DNA of 64,000 nucleotides from Polaribacter sp. (GTDB lineage: Bacteria; Bacteroidota; Bacteroidia; Flavobacteriales; Flavobacteriaceae), in contig DYMN01000004.1 in NCBI GenBank assembly GCA_020740485.1, positions 39,370 through 103,369 of the forward strand, in the 5' to 3' direction. The notes beneath the pieces were generated by a model that ran no database searches, was not told where the DNA came from, and saw only the letters and a program-made list of their open reading frames with translations. Position numbers and translations under genes: made by a program. This document shows, in pieces, positions 27,837 through 36,807 of the stretch (position 1 is its first letter; each line of letters starts with the position of its first letter).

Positions 27837-28058
27837 TATTTTCTTTTAATATAACATATGAATTACTATATTTTAATGAAAAAATATTAAAAACCAAACA
27901 CAAAATTATTATCAATATAATGTTTTAATGCTTTTTGATTACTTTATTGTACTAATACTTGTTTTTTAATAGTTAATTGACCTAATTAATAATTATTTAA
28001 CATTTAGAAATTTTAAACAATCAATAGATAAATTTATCTAAATAATCATTAAAATAAA

Positions 28059-28080
28059 AAAGACCGCCGAAGCGGTCTTT
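28059..28080 (-). terminator. terminator of the susC2-susD2 operon
   Basis: AAAGACCGC (28059-28067) pairs with GCGGTCTTT (28072-28080) around CGAA. The minus strand continues with a T-run, giving a standard intrinsic terminator 26 bases after the susD2 stop. Confidence 0.9.
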
Positions 28081-28105
28081 CTTTTGATTAATTAATTTTA
28101 ATTTA

Positions 28106-29560
28106 TTAATTTACATCCCAGAAAACTTTTGTTGAAGGTAAATCTCCTCCAATTGCTGCGGCTGCAGCTGTAAGACTAGGACCATTTAATGTTGCTTCAG
28201 ATATGGGATAAATCATTCTAACAGGGATATCAGAATAATTCATACCTGAAGGTGGAGTTAACATTGTAAAATCTAATCTTCTCCATATACTCCAACCGTC
28301 AAAACCTTGATTAAATTGAGATAGCCAATGTTGTACCCCAATTTTTTGTTTCCAATCAGTAGATAATGAATAATCTACACCAGGTAAGTAAGCGTTATAA
28401 TCAGCTTCAGTCCCCCCCCATTCTAATATAGATGCTTTTATTCCTGCTTCATAATGCCCTTTCGCAGTTCCACCAACAGAATATCCACGTTCAACTGCTT
28501 CAGCTAAATTAAATTCTACTTCAGCAAAATTTAAAATTGTACCTTTTAAATCGGGCATTTCTAAAGGAAATGTAACTGTAGAAGCGTCACCATCGTGAAA
28601 ATGTGAATATGCAGAATATGCGTTTGCATCACCATAAATTCCACCAGTGTAGTTTCCACTTGAAGCCAAAGAAAACCAAAGATGACGTCTTGGATCTTGT
28701 TTAGAATTCATATAATCAACAAGTGTATTAGCTGGCACAAAATCTTTTCTCCCACTTTGTATTAAATCAACCCAGATAGGATTAGTATTTGGTGTTGTAG
28801 CATAGTAAGTCATAGAGCAATTGTCAGCATTTGAAGTAAAAACCCCACTTGCAACAGCACTCTCTGCCAACTGTTTTGCCTTAGCATTATCTATATCTGC
28901 TATTCTTAATGCAAGTCTCAATTTGAGTGAATTAGCAAATTTTTTCCACTCTTTAACATCTCCACCATAGACCGGATCTTCGCTTGCAGAAAAAGCGCTA
29001 CTACTGACATTCAACATATTAATTTCATTATTTAATTTATCAATCAAAGATAGGTATATGTCAGTATCATTGTCATATTTTGGCAAAACATTATCGGGAT
29101 TTAAAGCTTCTGAATAAGGCACATCTCCAAAAACATCAACCAAAACATGATAAGTGTAAACCTCCATAATTCCAATAATTGAAAGTTTGTTTTGTCTTAC
29201 AATATTGGCTTGTGCATTTGTGACGTCTTGACTGAGTAATAATTTTTTAGATTCATCATAATCTTTTAAAACATCTCTGTATAACGTTCTAAATATACCA
29301 TCAGGTATAGATCTGGTAGTCATATTATACTGACTTTCATCAGGATAGGTACATTGAGCCCAATATTGTGCGTATAATCTAAATACATTACTATTAACAT
29401 TAATGCTTTGCATTCTGTCAAATAAGTTACGAGTAGCATCAGTAAACAAAGGCTCTGCCGGAATACTAGTGGGTGATTTAGGATCTGTATTCAACTCATC
29501 AAAATCTGAACACGAACCCAGTAGAATTATTCCAATAATAAGATATAATAATTTTTTCAT
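28106..29560 (-). CDS. SusD/RagB family nutrient-binding lipoprotein
   Basis: Partner of SusC copy 2. The 484-residue lipoprotein has a short signal with lipobox ILLGSCSDFD (Cys17), then NTDPKSPTSIPAEPLFTDA as in SusD_2-type proteins, a TPR-like region with YHVLVDVFGDVPYSEALN near residue 145 and KEWKKFANSLKLRLALRIAD near 210, and a C-terminal WSIWRRLDFTMLTPPSG followed by the conserved PVRMIYP segment. It begins 21 bases after its susC and is closed by a strong terminator. Its relationship to susD1 is that of a paralogue, not a recent copy. Confidence 0.93.
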   Translation of the reverse strand: MKKLLYLIIGIILLGSCSDFDELNTDPKSPTSIPAEPLFTDATRNLFDRMQSINVNSNVFRLYAQYWAQCTYPDESQYNMTTRSIPDGIFRTLYRDVLKDYDESKKLLLSQDVTNAQANIVRQNKLSIIGIMEVYTYHVLVDVFGDVPYSEALNPDNVLPKYDNDTDIYLSLIDKLNNEINMLNVSSSAFSASEDPVYGGDVKEWKKFANSLKLRLALRIADIDNAKAKQLAESAVASGVFTSNADNCSMTYYATTPNTNPIWVDLIQSGRKDFVPANTLVDYMNSKQDPRRHLWFSLASSGNYTGGIYGDANAYSAYSHFHDGDASTVTFPLEMPDLKGTILNFAEVEFNLAEAVERGYSVGGTAKGHYEAGIKASILEWGGTEADYNAYLPGVDYSLSTDWKQKIGVQHWLSQFNQGFDGWSIWRRLDFTMLTPPSGMNYSDIPVRMIYPISEATLNGPSLTAAAAAIGGDLPSTKVFWDVN

Positions 29561-29581
29561 GGTTAAAAGTTATGTTATGAA

Positions 29582-32500
29582 TTATAAACCTAATTTAATA
29601 TTGAACCCATAGGTTTTGGTAGTAGGATAGGAACCTGATAGATAGCCTTGTGTATTTCCTGCAGCTAAACCAGATTCTGGGTCAGCATAAGGTACATTCT
29701 TAGAAATTATCCAAAGATTACTTCCCGTAAATGAAATAGACATGTCTGTGAAATATTTACCAATAAATTTGTTTGGAATTTTATAAGACAATGCTACTTC
29801 CCTTAATTTCACATAAGAGGCATCATACACCGTTAATTGTCCGGGATTTCTTGAAGAATTACCCCAATAAAATACCCCTCCATAATAACCAGCACTAACC
29901 CGTTTTGTGTTGGGTGTGCCATCTGCGTTTACTCCTTCAAGAATAATTCCTCCCGAAGTATTATCAGATGTCAATGGATCTCTAATTGGATTTCCTAAGT
30001 CATTAGTCCCCACAGTATTAGCAACAACACCGGTACCTTGTCCATAGTGCATATCTAAAGAATATACGTCACCACCTTGTTGCATGTCAATTAAGAAATT
30101 TAAACTTAAATTTTTATAAGTCAAAGTGTTATTTATACCACCGATCCAATCAGGATTTGGATTTCCTATAATTTGATCACTTACCGCTACATAATAACCG
30201 CTTGAGTTAACAATTCTTTGTCCATTTTCATGGTATTGAAATCCTGTTCCTCTGAGAACGCCGTAAGGTTCACCAAGTGTAGCATTAATCGATACACCAC
30301 CTTGAAAACTACCCAATGTTAAATTTTTCAAAGGTTCTCCGGTAGCGGGATTATTATAAAGTTCAACTACCTTACTAATGTTTTTACTCCAGTTTATATT
30401 TGTTGCCCAAGTAAAATTATCGTTTTTTACAATTTTAGCATTTAAACTGATTTCTAAACCTTTATTGTCAATTTGACCTGCGTTTACCCATTTGCTGGAA
30501 AAACCAGTGGCAGGAGTAATATTAGATGGAAGTAATTGATTAAAAGTGTTTGTTTTGTATGCTGCAAAGTCAAGTCCCAATCTATTGTTAAACATACTTA
30601 ATTCAAAACCTCCTTCAATACTCTTTGTTATTTCGGGTTTCAAATCAGAGTTATTTTTAGTTGAAGGAACGGTAAATAATGTTGCATCTCCAAAATTTTC
30701 AAGTTTCACATAAGTATCTGTTATATTATACAAACCAGTGTCATTACCAACTTGAGCATAATTAAATCTGATTTTACCTAAATTTAACCATTCAGCTTGA
30801 GCTAATTTAGAGAATACTATACTTGTAGAAGCTGACCAATAGTTATAAGTATTGTTTTCCTTTGGAAGTGTCGAACTTTGGTCAATTCTATCTGTCAATT
30901 CTAAGAATATCAAATCATTATATCCAATTGTGGCATTACCAAATACACTATTTACTTGTTTGGTTCCATAAAAATCACTAGGAGTAGGACTTGCCCCCGT
31001 AGAATTACTCAAAGCAAATAAATTTGGTACAACAATTCCACCATTTGTAGATGCTCTAACAGAACTAATAGTATTTCTTCTGATATTGCCTCCTAACAAA
31101 CCGGTAAATGACATTTTTTCGCTAAAATCATTGTTGAAATTGAATAGTAAGTCGTAGTTATATTCTTTATAATCACGGTTATAAAGCATGTAACCAGAAG
31201 CATCTTCCTGCCCGTTGGTCAAACCTAAAATCCCAAATCTTACCGGAACACTACCAATTTCTCTTCTTTCTTCTTGCACATCATTGTATTTGTCTAAGGA
31301 AAACTTTGTAGTTACACTTGCCCAGTCCATAAGCTTGTAGGTAAGACCTACATTACCAAAAATTCTATTTCTACTATCAGATTCATAATTTTCGAATCTA
31401 GTCCAATAGGGATTATCCCAATATAATGGGTAATCATCACCTGCCCAAGGGGCACCACCATTCCAAGACACATTTCTCTTTGTAAGGTGATACAACCTTT
31501 CTTGTTCTTTAACATCAACATTGACTTGCCACCACTGTCTAAAAGTTGACATTAAATTGTCATTATATCCTGTAGAATTTCTTCCTAATGCATCTTGATA
31601 GGAATAATTAAAAGATATATCAGAACTCAACTTATCGTTAAATTTGGTGTTTCCGTTGAAGCTCACGTTATGTTTAGCTAATTTTGAGTTTGGTAAAATA
31701 CCTGTGGTGTTGTAGTAGGTATACCCCACTCTATATGCAGCATTTTCAGTAACCTTTGAAAAGTCAATGCTATTGTTACTTGTTAAACCTGTTTGAAAAA
31801 AAGACCCGGGCCCGTTTTCAGCAGCCATATAAGGATATTTTTTCATATAATTAGGAGATTCAGGTACAAAAGAATCCCATTGGTATACCAATAAATTGGG
31901 GCTAAAAGCAGCACCATAGGAAGCATCATCGTATGTAGGAACAACTAAATCTAAATTACCATCTCCATCTACATCATAATCTTCAAAATAACCTGTTGAT
32001 CCATAATAAGGTCCATACCCAGCTCCATATTCATTTTGATATTCTGCAAAAGTTGATTTATCATACACTCCAAATGTAACTCCTGAGTTAACCGTAATAC
32101 CTAAACCATCCCGTTTTTTTCCTTTTTTGGTGGTAATCACAATAACCCCATTTGCAGCTCTTGCTCCATACAATGCAGAAGCTGATGCTCCTTTCAGCAC
32201 ATTCATTGACTCAATATCATTTGGGTTGATATCGCTGATTGCATTACCATAGTCATAACCAGTTCCACCTGCTCTTTGTTGTGAGGTATTTGTTACTGAG
32301 TTATCAAGTGGCACGCCATCAACAACAAACAGAACCTGATTCGAACTTGTGAGCGATTTATTACCTCTCATAACAACATTTGTAGAGCCTCCAAAATTGT
32401 TATTTGTTCTAATTTGAACTCCGGAAACCTTACCTGAAAGAGAATTTACAAAGTTATTTTGTTTCACGTTTGTAAGCTCATCACTTTTCACTTCCTGGGA

Positions 32501-32863
32501 GGAATAGCCTAACGCTTTCTTTTCTTTTTTAACTCCTAAAGCAGTAACCACCACCTCATCTAGAACATTTTCTGAAGATGCTACCATCACCACATCAATA
32601 ACATTACTGGCTCCCACTGTTTTCTCAGCAGTCTCCAATCCTACATAACTAAATACAAGCACATCTCCTTGCTTGGCTTGTAGTGCGTATTTACCGTCAA
32701 AATCAGTTTCTGTACCTGTTTTAGTGCCTTTGATCATGACACTGGCGCCGGGAAGAGAACCGGATTCATCAGATACAGTTCCTGAAACTGTTTTTTGTGC
32801 AAAAACAAATTGCACAGACAACGCTATGAGTAGCGTTAAAATTCCATTAAACTTTGCTTTCAT
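29582..32863 (-). CDS. SusC/RagA family TonB-dependent outer-membrane transporter (copy 2)
   Basis: A 1093-residue TonB-dependent importer. Signal peptide 1-22, carboxypeptidase-regulatory-like domain (about 23-100), TonB-box region ENVLDEVVVTALG, plug with NVVMRGNKSLTSSNQVLFVV and ARAANGVIVITTKKG, then a large barrel ending TYGFNIKLGL. It is followed by its susD partner and preceded by a clear Bacteroidota promoter. Substrate is unknown; no carbohydrate enzyme lies nearby. Confidence 0.95.
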   Translation of the reverse strand: MKAKFNGILTLLIALSVQFVFAQKTVSGTVSDESGSLPGASVMIKGTKTGTETDFDGKYALQAKQGDVLVFSYVGLETAEKTVGASNVIDVVMVASSENVLDEVVVTALGVKKEKKALGYSSQEVKSDELTNVKQNNFVNSLSGKVSGVQIRTNNNFGGSTNVVMRGNKSLTSSNQVLFVVDGVPLDNSVTNTSQQRAGGTGYDYGNAISDINPNDIESMNVLKGASASALYGARAANGVIVITTKKGKKRDGLGITVNSGVTFGVYDKSTFAEYQNEYGAGYGPYYGSTGYFEDYDVDGDGNLDLVVPTYDDASYGAAFSPNLLVYQWDSFVPESPNYMKKYPYMAAENGPGSFFQTGLTSNNSIDFSKVTENAAYRVGYTYYNTTGILPNSKLAKHNVSFNGNTKFNDKLSSDISFNYSYQDALGRNSTGYNDNLMSTFRQWWQVNVDVKEQERLYHLTKRNVSWNGGAPWAGDDYPLYWDNPYWTRFENYESDSRNRIFGNVGLTYKLMDWASVTTKFSLDKYNDVQEERREIGSVPVRFGILGLTNGQEDASGYMLYNRDYKEYNYDLLFNFNNDFSEKMSFTGLLGGNIRRNTISSVRASTNGGIVVPNLFALSNSTGASPTPSDFYGTKQVNSVFGNATIGYNDLIFLELTDRIDQSSTLPKENNTYNYWSASTSIVFSKLAQAEWLNLGKIRFNYAQVGNDTGLYNITDTYVKLENFGDATLFTVPSTKNNSDLKPEITKSIEGGFELSMFNNRLGLDFAAYKTNTFNQLLPSNITPATGFSSKWVNAGQIDNKGLEISLNAKIVKNDNFTWATNINWSKNISKVVELYNNPATGEPLKNLTLGSFQGGVSINATLGEPYGVLRGTGFQYHENGQRIVNSSGYYVAVSDQIIGNPNPDWIGGINNTLTYKNLSLNFLIDMQQGGDVYSLDMHYGQGTGVVANTVGTNDLGNPIRDPLTSDNTSGGIILEGVNADGTPNTKRVSAGYYGGVFYWGNSSRNPGQLTVYDASYVKLREVALSYKIPNKFIGKYFTDMSISFTGSNLWIISKNVPYADPESGLAAGNTQGYLSGSYPTTKTYGFNIKLGL

Positions 32864-32889
32864 TTGTTAATTGTTTGTATTAATTATTG

Positions 32890-32920
32890 CAAATATCTAA
32901 AAAAAAAGTTAAGGTGCAAA
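32890..32920 (-). promoter_or_regulatory. susC2 promoter: TTTG-N19-GATATTTG
   Basis: The minus strand has TTTG (32917-32920), a 19-base spacer rich in T, and GATATTTG (32890-32897), followed by C. Only the first base departs from TAnnTTTG. The distance to the start codon is 26 bases. Confidence 0.6.
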
Positions 32921-33006
32921 CATTTTTTAACATAATTTACACATTTACTTAACTTAATATTAATTATTAAATAGATACCAAAAAAAATGAAAGTTGCGTA
33001 AGGAGT

Positions 33007-34650
33007 TTAGAATTTTTGAGAAAAATTTAAATACAGAAATGAATTGTTAAAGGAAATAGGCAAACTTGCTTGATTTCCAATAAAATATATAATACTAAAT
33101 TGATTGTTTTTAATTAAGGTAGAGTAACCTAACCCTAAACTATACAAAAATTCTTTTGCATCGTATTGATTCTTTAAATATACATTATCAGATAATAATT
33201 CAAAAAAATTAAATTTAGAGGTTGCATACCTATAATTAATTCCAACAAATGTATAATGAGTAGCATCAATACTCTTGTATTTAAAACCCCTTATCGAGTT
33301 AATTCCTCCTAACTTGAATACTTCACTACTGTAATAGCGATCTGATTGTAAAATAGCTGTTTCATTTTTAATAATTAAATTACCGGAATAGGTCAGCTTA
33401 AATACGTACTGGATACTGTTTTTAAATTTCCATTGTTTGGATAATTCTCGTGCTCCTGTTTGGATTTCATTTTCAATTTGAAGTTTATACGGTAAAAATA
33501 AGTCGGAAGAGGTTATGTTATATTCATATGTTATACCGAAAAAATTTGATTTTATATTTTTCAATTCATAAAGGTCTGACTGATTGATATTAGATCGGAA
33601 AAAACTGTAATTTAAACCTATAGCGTGATTACTTTTTACCTTATACAAGAAAGTGATTTTCTCTTCTAAGTTAAAGTGAGTGGTATCTTTTTTATAAAAC
33701 TCCAATTCATTATCAATGGAAATTGGGGTGCTTAGTATATAAGGTATCATTATTTTGTTGCTAAAATTTTGCGAAAGTTCCCCATCTGAAAACCAATTGA
33801 TTTTTAAAGATTCTCCCTGGTCTAAAACATTATGCAACAGCAAATTAAAATTTCCATTCAGCAGGATTCCCTTTTTTTGTTTTGCATTGGAAAGTCCAAT
33901 AATCCCATCTATTTCGTTATTTTTCAATTTCTCTAAAAATATAAACACATAAGTGGTATCTTGTGTAAAAAAAACTTCCGGCTTTTTAATCTCTTTTACG
34001 AAAGGAAACAATGCTATTTTATTTGATATTTGTTCCGTTTTATTACGACTGTACAATTGATTTTCCTGGAGATCAAGAGTGTTTTTAATAAATTTTCTCG
34101 GAAATTTTTCATAACCGGTAACAATGATTTTATCAATTTTCTTCTCATCTCCTTTATCTAAATCCATATTTACATAAAGTGTGTCACCTGCTAAGTGATA
34201 ATTTGATAAAATCAATTTTGAGAAGGGATAGCCGTTGTTAGTACAAGTATTGATGATTTCATCCTTCAAATTACGCGATTTTTCAAAGGGAATAACACCA
34301 GTATTTTTATTGATCCACTTTATATAATTTATATTTTCCAATTCTTCCTTTTTCGAAAAATTAAAAACTAAGAAATTGGTCTTTTTCTGTAAATCAACTC
34401 TCGTAGTGATAAGTGTATCTGAAAAAGTGTGCTGAAATTGCGGATTCAAATAGCCTTGGGTTTGATAAAATTGTTTTAAATTTTCGAGTTCTCTATAAAA
34501 AACAGAATCTTTTTGAATCGTTCTGACCATTTTGTTCTCGTTTTGAAAAGTATCTTTGCTGACAACAATCCATTTGATTTGCTGCTGCGCTAGCAAATCA
34601 GTCCACAAAAACATAAAAACAACCCCTATTGTATACTTGTATATTGACAT
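33007..34650 (-). CDS. Omp85 superfamily (BamA/TamA-like) outer-membrane protein
   Basis: A 547-residue protein with a signal peptide (1-21). The N-terminal half contains POTRA-like beta-alpha units: one around residues 80-160 (YIKWINKNTGVIPFEKSR, CTNNGYPFSKLILSNY) and one around 165-240 (KIIVTGYEKFPRKFIKN). The second half alternates strands of an outer-membrane barrel and contains the family motif KLGGINSIRGF near residue 450, whose Arg inserts into the barrel. At this size it is shorter than BamA and closer to TamA or two-partner-secretion transporters. No partner gene is adjacent, so the cargo is unknown. Confidence 0.82.
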   Translation of the reverse strand: MSIYKYTIGVVFMFLWTDLLAQQQIKWIVVSKDTFQNENKMVRTIQKDSVFYRELENLKQFYQTQGYLNPQFQHTFSDTLITTRVDLQKKTNFLVFNFSKKEELENINYIKWINKNTGVIPFEKSRNLKDEIINTCTNNGYPFSKLILSNYHLAGDTLYVNMDLDKGDEKKIDKIIVTGYEKFPRKFIKNTLDLQENQLYSRNKTEQISNKIALFPFVKEIKKPEVFFTQDTTYVFIFLEKLKNNEIDGIIGLSNAKQKKGILLNGNFNLLLHNVLDQGESLKINWFSDGELSQNFSNKIMIPYILSTPISIDNELEFYKKDTTHFNLEEKITFLYKVKSNHAIGLNYSFFRSNINQSDLYELKNIKSNFFGITYEYNITSSDLFLPYKLQIENEIQTGARELSKQWKFKNSIQYVFKLTYSGNLIIKNETAILQSDRYYSSEVFKLGGINSIRGFKYKSIDATHYTFVGINYRYATSKFNFFELLSDNVYLKNQYDAKEFLYSLGLGYSTLIKNNQFSIIYFIGNQASLPISFNNSFLYLNFSQKF

Positions 34651-34805
34651 TCGTTTAAATCCTATTTTACTTAACGAAAAAAATGATTTATTCTTACAAA
34701 AATAGATTTTTTAGGGGTTAATTTGGTTATAAAAAATATGAAAATAGAATAATAACATTGGTAAGTACCGGAACACAGCGATTTATTTTAAATTGTAATA
34801 AATGC

Positions 34806-34845
34806 AAAAACCCCGCAAAGTTTTAAAACGATGCGGGTTTTTTTT
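34806..34845 (-). terminator. terminator of the MazF-like toxin operon
   Basis: CCCGC (34812-34816) pairs with GCGGG (34833-34837), flanked by an A-run on one side and a T-run on the other; a base bulge interrupts the longer stem. It lies just after the toxin stop codon. Confidence 0.75.
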
Positions 34846-34850
34846 ATGCT

Positions 34851-35198
34851 TTATAACAATGCTACTTCGTAGATACGGTTGTGTAGTCTGTTTACGGCTT
34901 CAGGTTTTAGTCTATTAAGAGGATAGCGGTTTAGTATGTGTTTTTCTACTATATAAGTAATCAGATGACAACGCGCTTGACTAAATGCTTTGTTATTGGT
35001 TCGTTCCAACATGTCCTGTGTGATTTTGAAACTCATCAAATCTATCTTAGTTGAAGATGTCATCATTACACAAACATAACTTTCATCTAAATCATAGACA
35101 TTTTCATTTGAAATAATGATTGCGGGGTGTGTTTTGGTTTCTTTGGAATGTGGTAAATCAAAAAAAACTTCTACTATATCTCCTTTTTCAAATATCAT
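34851..35198 (-). CDS. PemK/MazF-like toxin
   Basis: A 115-residue protein with the MazF/PemK fold, a family of mRNA endoribonucleases. It starts MIFEKGDIVEVFFDLP, continues HPAIIISNENV, then MMTSSTKID and FSQARCHLITYIVEKHIL, which match the beta-barrel core and the last family strand. The Arg normally in RPAVVLS is His here, although the Thr of the TS motif is kept; some PemK-type members also vary at this Arg. I chose 35198 rather than the upstream Met at 35228 because it overlaps the preceding gene by 11 bases (ATGATATTTGA) and begins at the family N-terminus. It is coupled to an unrecognised upstream protein, a probable antitoxin. Confidence 0.78.
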   Translation of the reverse strand: MIFEKGDIVEVFFDLPHSKETKTHPAIIISNENVYDLDESYVCVMMTSSTKIDLMSFKITQDMLERTNNKAFSQARCHLITYIVEKHILNRYPLNRLKPEAVNRLHNRIYEVALL

Positions 35199-35646
35199 TA
35201 AGCAAAAGTTTTTGAGTGTAAAGCGCATTCATTCGCATTATTCCGGTTCTAATATCTTCAGGTGTTTTTTCAAAAGACTTGGAAGAATAAACTTTTTTGT
35301 GCAAACGGCTTTCAATTGTGTAGAGACACTGCAACATATAATTGTAATTGGTCTCAAACTCCTTATTGTCAAAATAATTAATTTTTTTCCAATCACTGTT
35401 CATTTTATCAAACACTTTGATTGCTTTTTCTATTTCTCGCAAGCCCTTTTCTGCTTGTAATTTATCTATTTCATCAATTCTTTGCAAAACACCTTCCAAA
35501 GTAAAAATAAGCGTGTTGATGTGCAGAAAATAGCGTTTTATTAATCTATTACTAAAACGCTCTAATACACCTGTAAAAAAAGAAACCAACCTTGTTTCTT
35601 TAATAACAGGTTGAGTAATATTCTGTATGTTGAGTGTTAAATACAT
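35188..35646 (-). CDS. unrecognised helical protein, putative antitoxin partner of the MazF-like toxin
   Basis: A 152-residue protein that I do not recognise. It has no AbrB/MazE, ribbon-helix-helix or HTH motif that I can see. It looks largely alpha-helical and charged, with possible amphipathic helices around residues 50-85 (LEGVLQRIDEIDKLQAEKG, IEKAIKVFDKMNSDWKK) and 90-110, and a C-terminal TGIMRMNALYTQKLLLNDI. Its stop overlaps the toxin start by 11 bases. I prefer the start at 35646 (MYLTLNIQ): a long dyad lies just upstream of this ATG, and it would fall inside the gene if the Met at 35700 were used. An antitoxin role is inferred from the gene order. Confidence 0.6.
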   Translation of the reverse strand: MYLTLNIQNITQPVIKETRLVSFFTGVLERFSNRLIKRYFLHINTLIFTLEGVLQRIDEIDKLQAEKGLREIEKAIKVFDKMNSDWKKINYFDNKEFETNYNYMLQCLYTIESRLHKKVYSSKSFEKTPEDIRTGIMRMNALYTQKLLLNDI

Positions 35647-35648
35647 GG

Positions 35649-35681
35649 GTAACTTTGTTCTAAATATGGGAACAAAATTAC
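35649..35681. promoter_or_regulatory. 33-base dyad (candidate operator) at the start of the toxin-antitoxin-like pair
   Basis: TTTGTTC (35654-35660) and GAACAAA (35670-35676) form a perfect 7-bp inverted repeat around nine bases. The symmetry extends outward to GTAA (35649-35652) and TTAC (35678-35681) with one mismatched pair. It lies directly upstream of the 35646 start, where autoregulatory operators of toxin-antitoxin operons are usually found. Confidence 0.5.
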
Positions 35682-35750
35682 ATTTTTTTTTGATTTGCAA
35701 TATTTTTATTCTATTTAACTGTAAATATCGTTTAAATCGTATTTTTTATG

Positions 35751-35758
35751 TAGGTTTG
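35751..35758 (+). promoter_or_regulatory. -7 box of nrnA (TAGGTTTG)
   Basis: TAGGTTTG matches TAnnTTTG exactly and is 17 bases upstream of the nrnA ATG. No clear -33 TTTG is seen at the standard distance. The leader would be about 12 bases. Confidence 0.5.
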
Positions 35759-35775
35759 TCGCCAATTAATTGGGG

Positions 35776-36807
35776 ATGAATTCTGAACAATTTAAAGAAT
35801 TAAAAGATTTACTTTCTCATCCGAGAAGAATTGTAGTGATTCCGCACAAAAATGCGGATGGTGATGCTATGGGCTCTGTGTTGGCTGCCTATCATCTTTT
35901 AACCAAAATGGGACACAATACCAGCGTAATCAGTCCTAATGATTATCCGGAATTTCTAAAATGGTTGCCCGGTTCAGATAAAGTTTTGAAATTTGATTCC
36001 CAAAACATTCAATCGAAAAGAAAATTAGATCGCGCTGAGTTTATTTTTTTAATGGATTTCAACGATTTGAGTCGAGTGGGTGACGATATGCAAAAAACTT
36101 TAGAAGCATTCAAAGGTACTTTTATTATGATAGACCATCATATAGATCCTAAGCCTTTGACTCCCTTTCTCTTTTCTGACACAAAAGTTTGTTCTACAGC
36201 TCAAATGTTTTATCATTTTTTAGAAAAAATGGATGCCATTCATTTTATTGATGAAAATATGGCAACTTGTCTATACACCGGCATTCTCACTGATACGGGC
36301 TCCTTTCGATTCCCTACAACCACTCCTACCACCCATAGAATCGTAGCGGAGTTAATAGAAAAAGGGGCTAATAATTCTGAAATTTACGACCAAGTTTTTG
36401 ATCAAAATTCATATCATCGCATGCAACTAATGGGAAGTGCATTAGAAAAAATGGTTGTTTTGCCGGAATTTGCTGCTGCCTATATGACCATAAGCAAAGA
36501 ACAAAAATCTATATTCAATTTTCAAAAAGGCGATACCGAAGGGTTTGTGAATTACACCTTGTCTATAAAAAACATTAACTTTGGTGTCATCTTTATAGAG
36601 GATGAAGACCAAGATATGATTCGAATTTCATTGCGTTCTAAGGGTAGTTTTTCCGTGAATCAATTTTCTAGAAATCATTTTGAAGGTGGTGGTCATAACA
36701 ATGCTGCCGGTGGTAAATCAAAACTTTCCCTACAAGAAACAATTGAAAAGTTCATTAATCTCTTACCCCAATACAAAAATCAGATCATTGATGGATATAA
36801 GTTTTAG
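35776..36807 (+). CDS. nrnA: bifunctional oligoribonuclease/pAp phosphatase NrnA (DHH-DHHA1)
   Basis: Degrades very short RNA oligomers to mononucleotides and dephosphorylates 3'-phosphoadenosine 5'-phosphate. The 343-residue cytosolic protein has the DHH domain motifs HKNADGDAMGS (N-terminal), FLMDFNDLSRVGD and DHHIDP, then the DHHA1 domain with the substrate-binding FEGGGHNNAAGG near residue 305. I chose the ATG at 35776; a TTG in frame at 35770 is possible but unnecessary. It overlaps gldI by 17 bases. Confidence 0.95.
   Translation: MNSEQFKELKDLLSHPRRIVVIPHKNADGDAMGSVLAAYHLLTKMGHNTSVISPNDYPEFLKWLPGSDKVLKFDSQNIQSKRKLDRAEFIFLMDFNDLSRVGDDMQKTLEAFKGTFIMIDHHIDPKPLTPFLFSDTKVCSTAQMFYHFLEKMDAIHFIDENMATCLYTGILTDTGSFRFPTTTPTTHRIVAELIEKGANNSEIYDQVFDQNSYHRMQLMGSALEKMVVLPEFAAAYMTISKEQKSIFNFQKGDTEGFVNYTLSIKNINFGVIFIEDEDQDMIRISLRSKGSFSVNQFSRNHFEGGGHNNAAGGKSKLSLQETIEKFINLLPQYKNQIIDGYKF

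Larger units (their letters stand above)
27745..28105. other. 361-base gene-free region between susD2 and susC1
   Basis: From left to right it holds the susC1 leader, a -7 box on the minus strand (27772-27779), a four-copy 11-bp tandem repeat (27775-27818), a TTTTG -33-like element on the minus strand (27832-27836), a long AT-rich stretch, a 16-base perfect palindrome TAGATAAATTTATCTA (28025-28040) and the terminator of the susC2-susD2 operon (28059-28080). I see no ORF or RNA gene. Confidence 0.7.

Noticed and set aside
35647..35700. Upstream start for the putative antitoxin
   Set aside because: It would place the 33-base dyad inside the coding region; the ATG at 35646 directly after the dyad is more plausible, though not proven.
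36680..36790. Longer N-terminus for gldI
   Set aside because: It overlaps nrnA coding sequence by 128 bases and hides the lipoprotein signal that starts at 36791.
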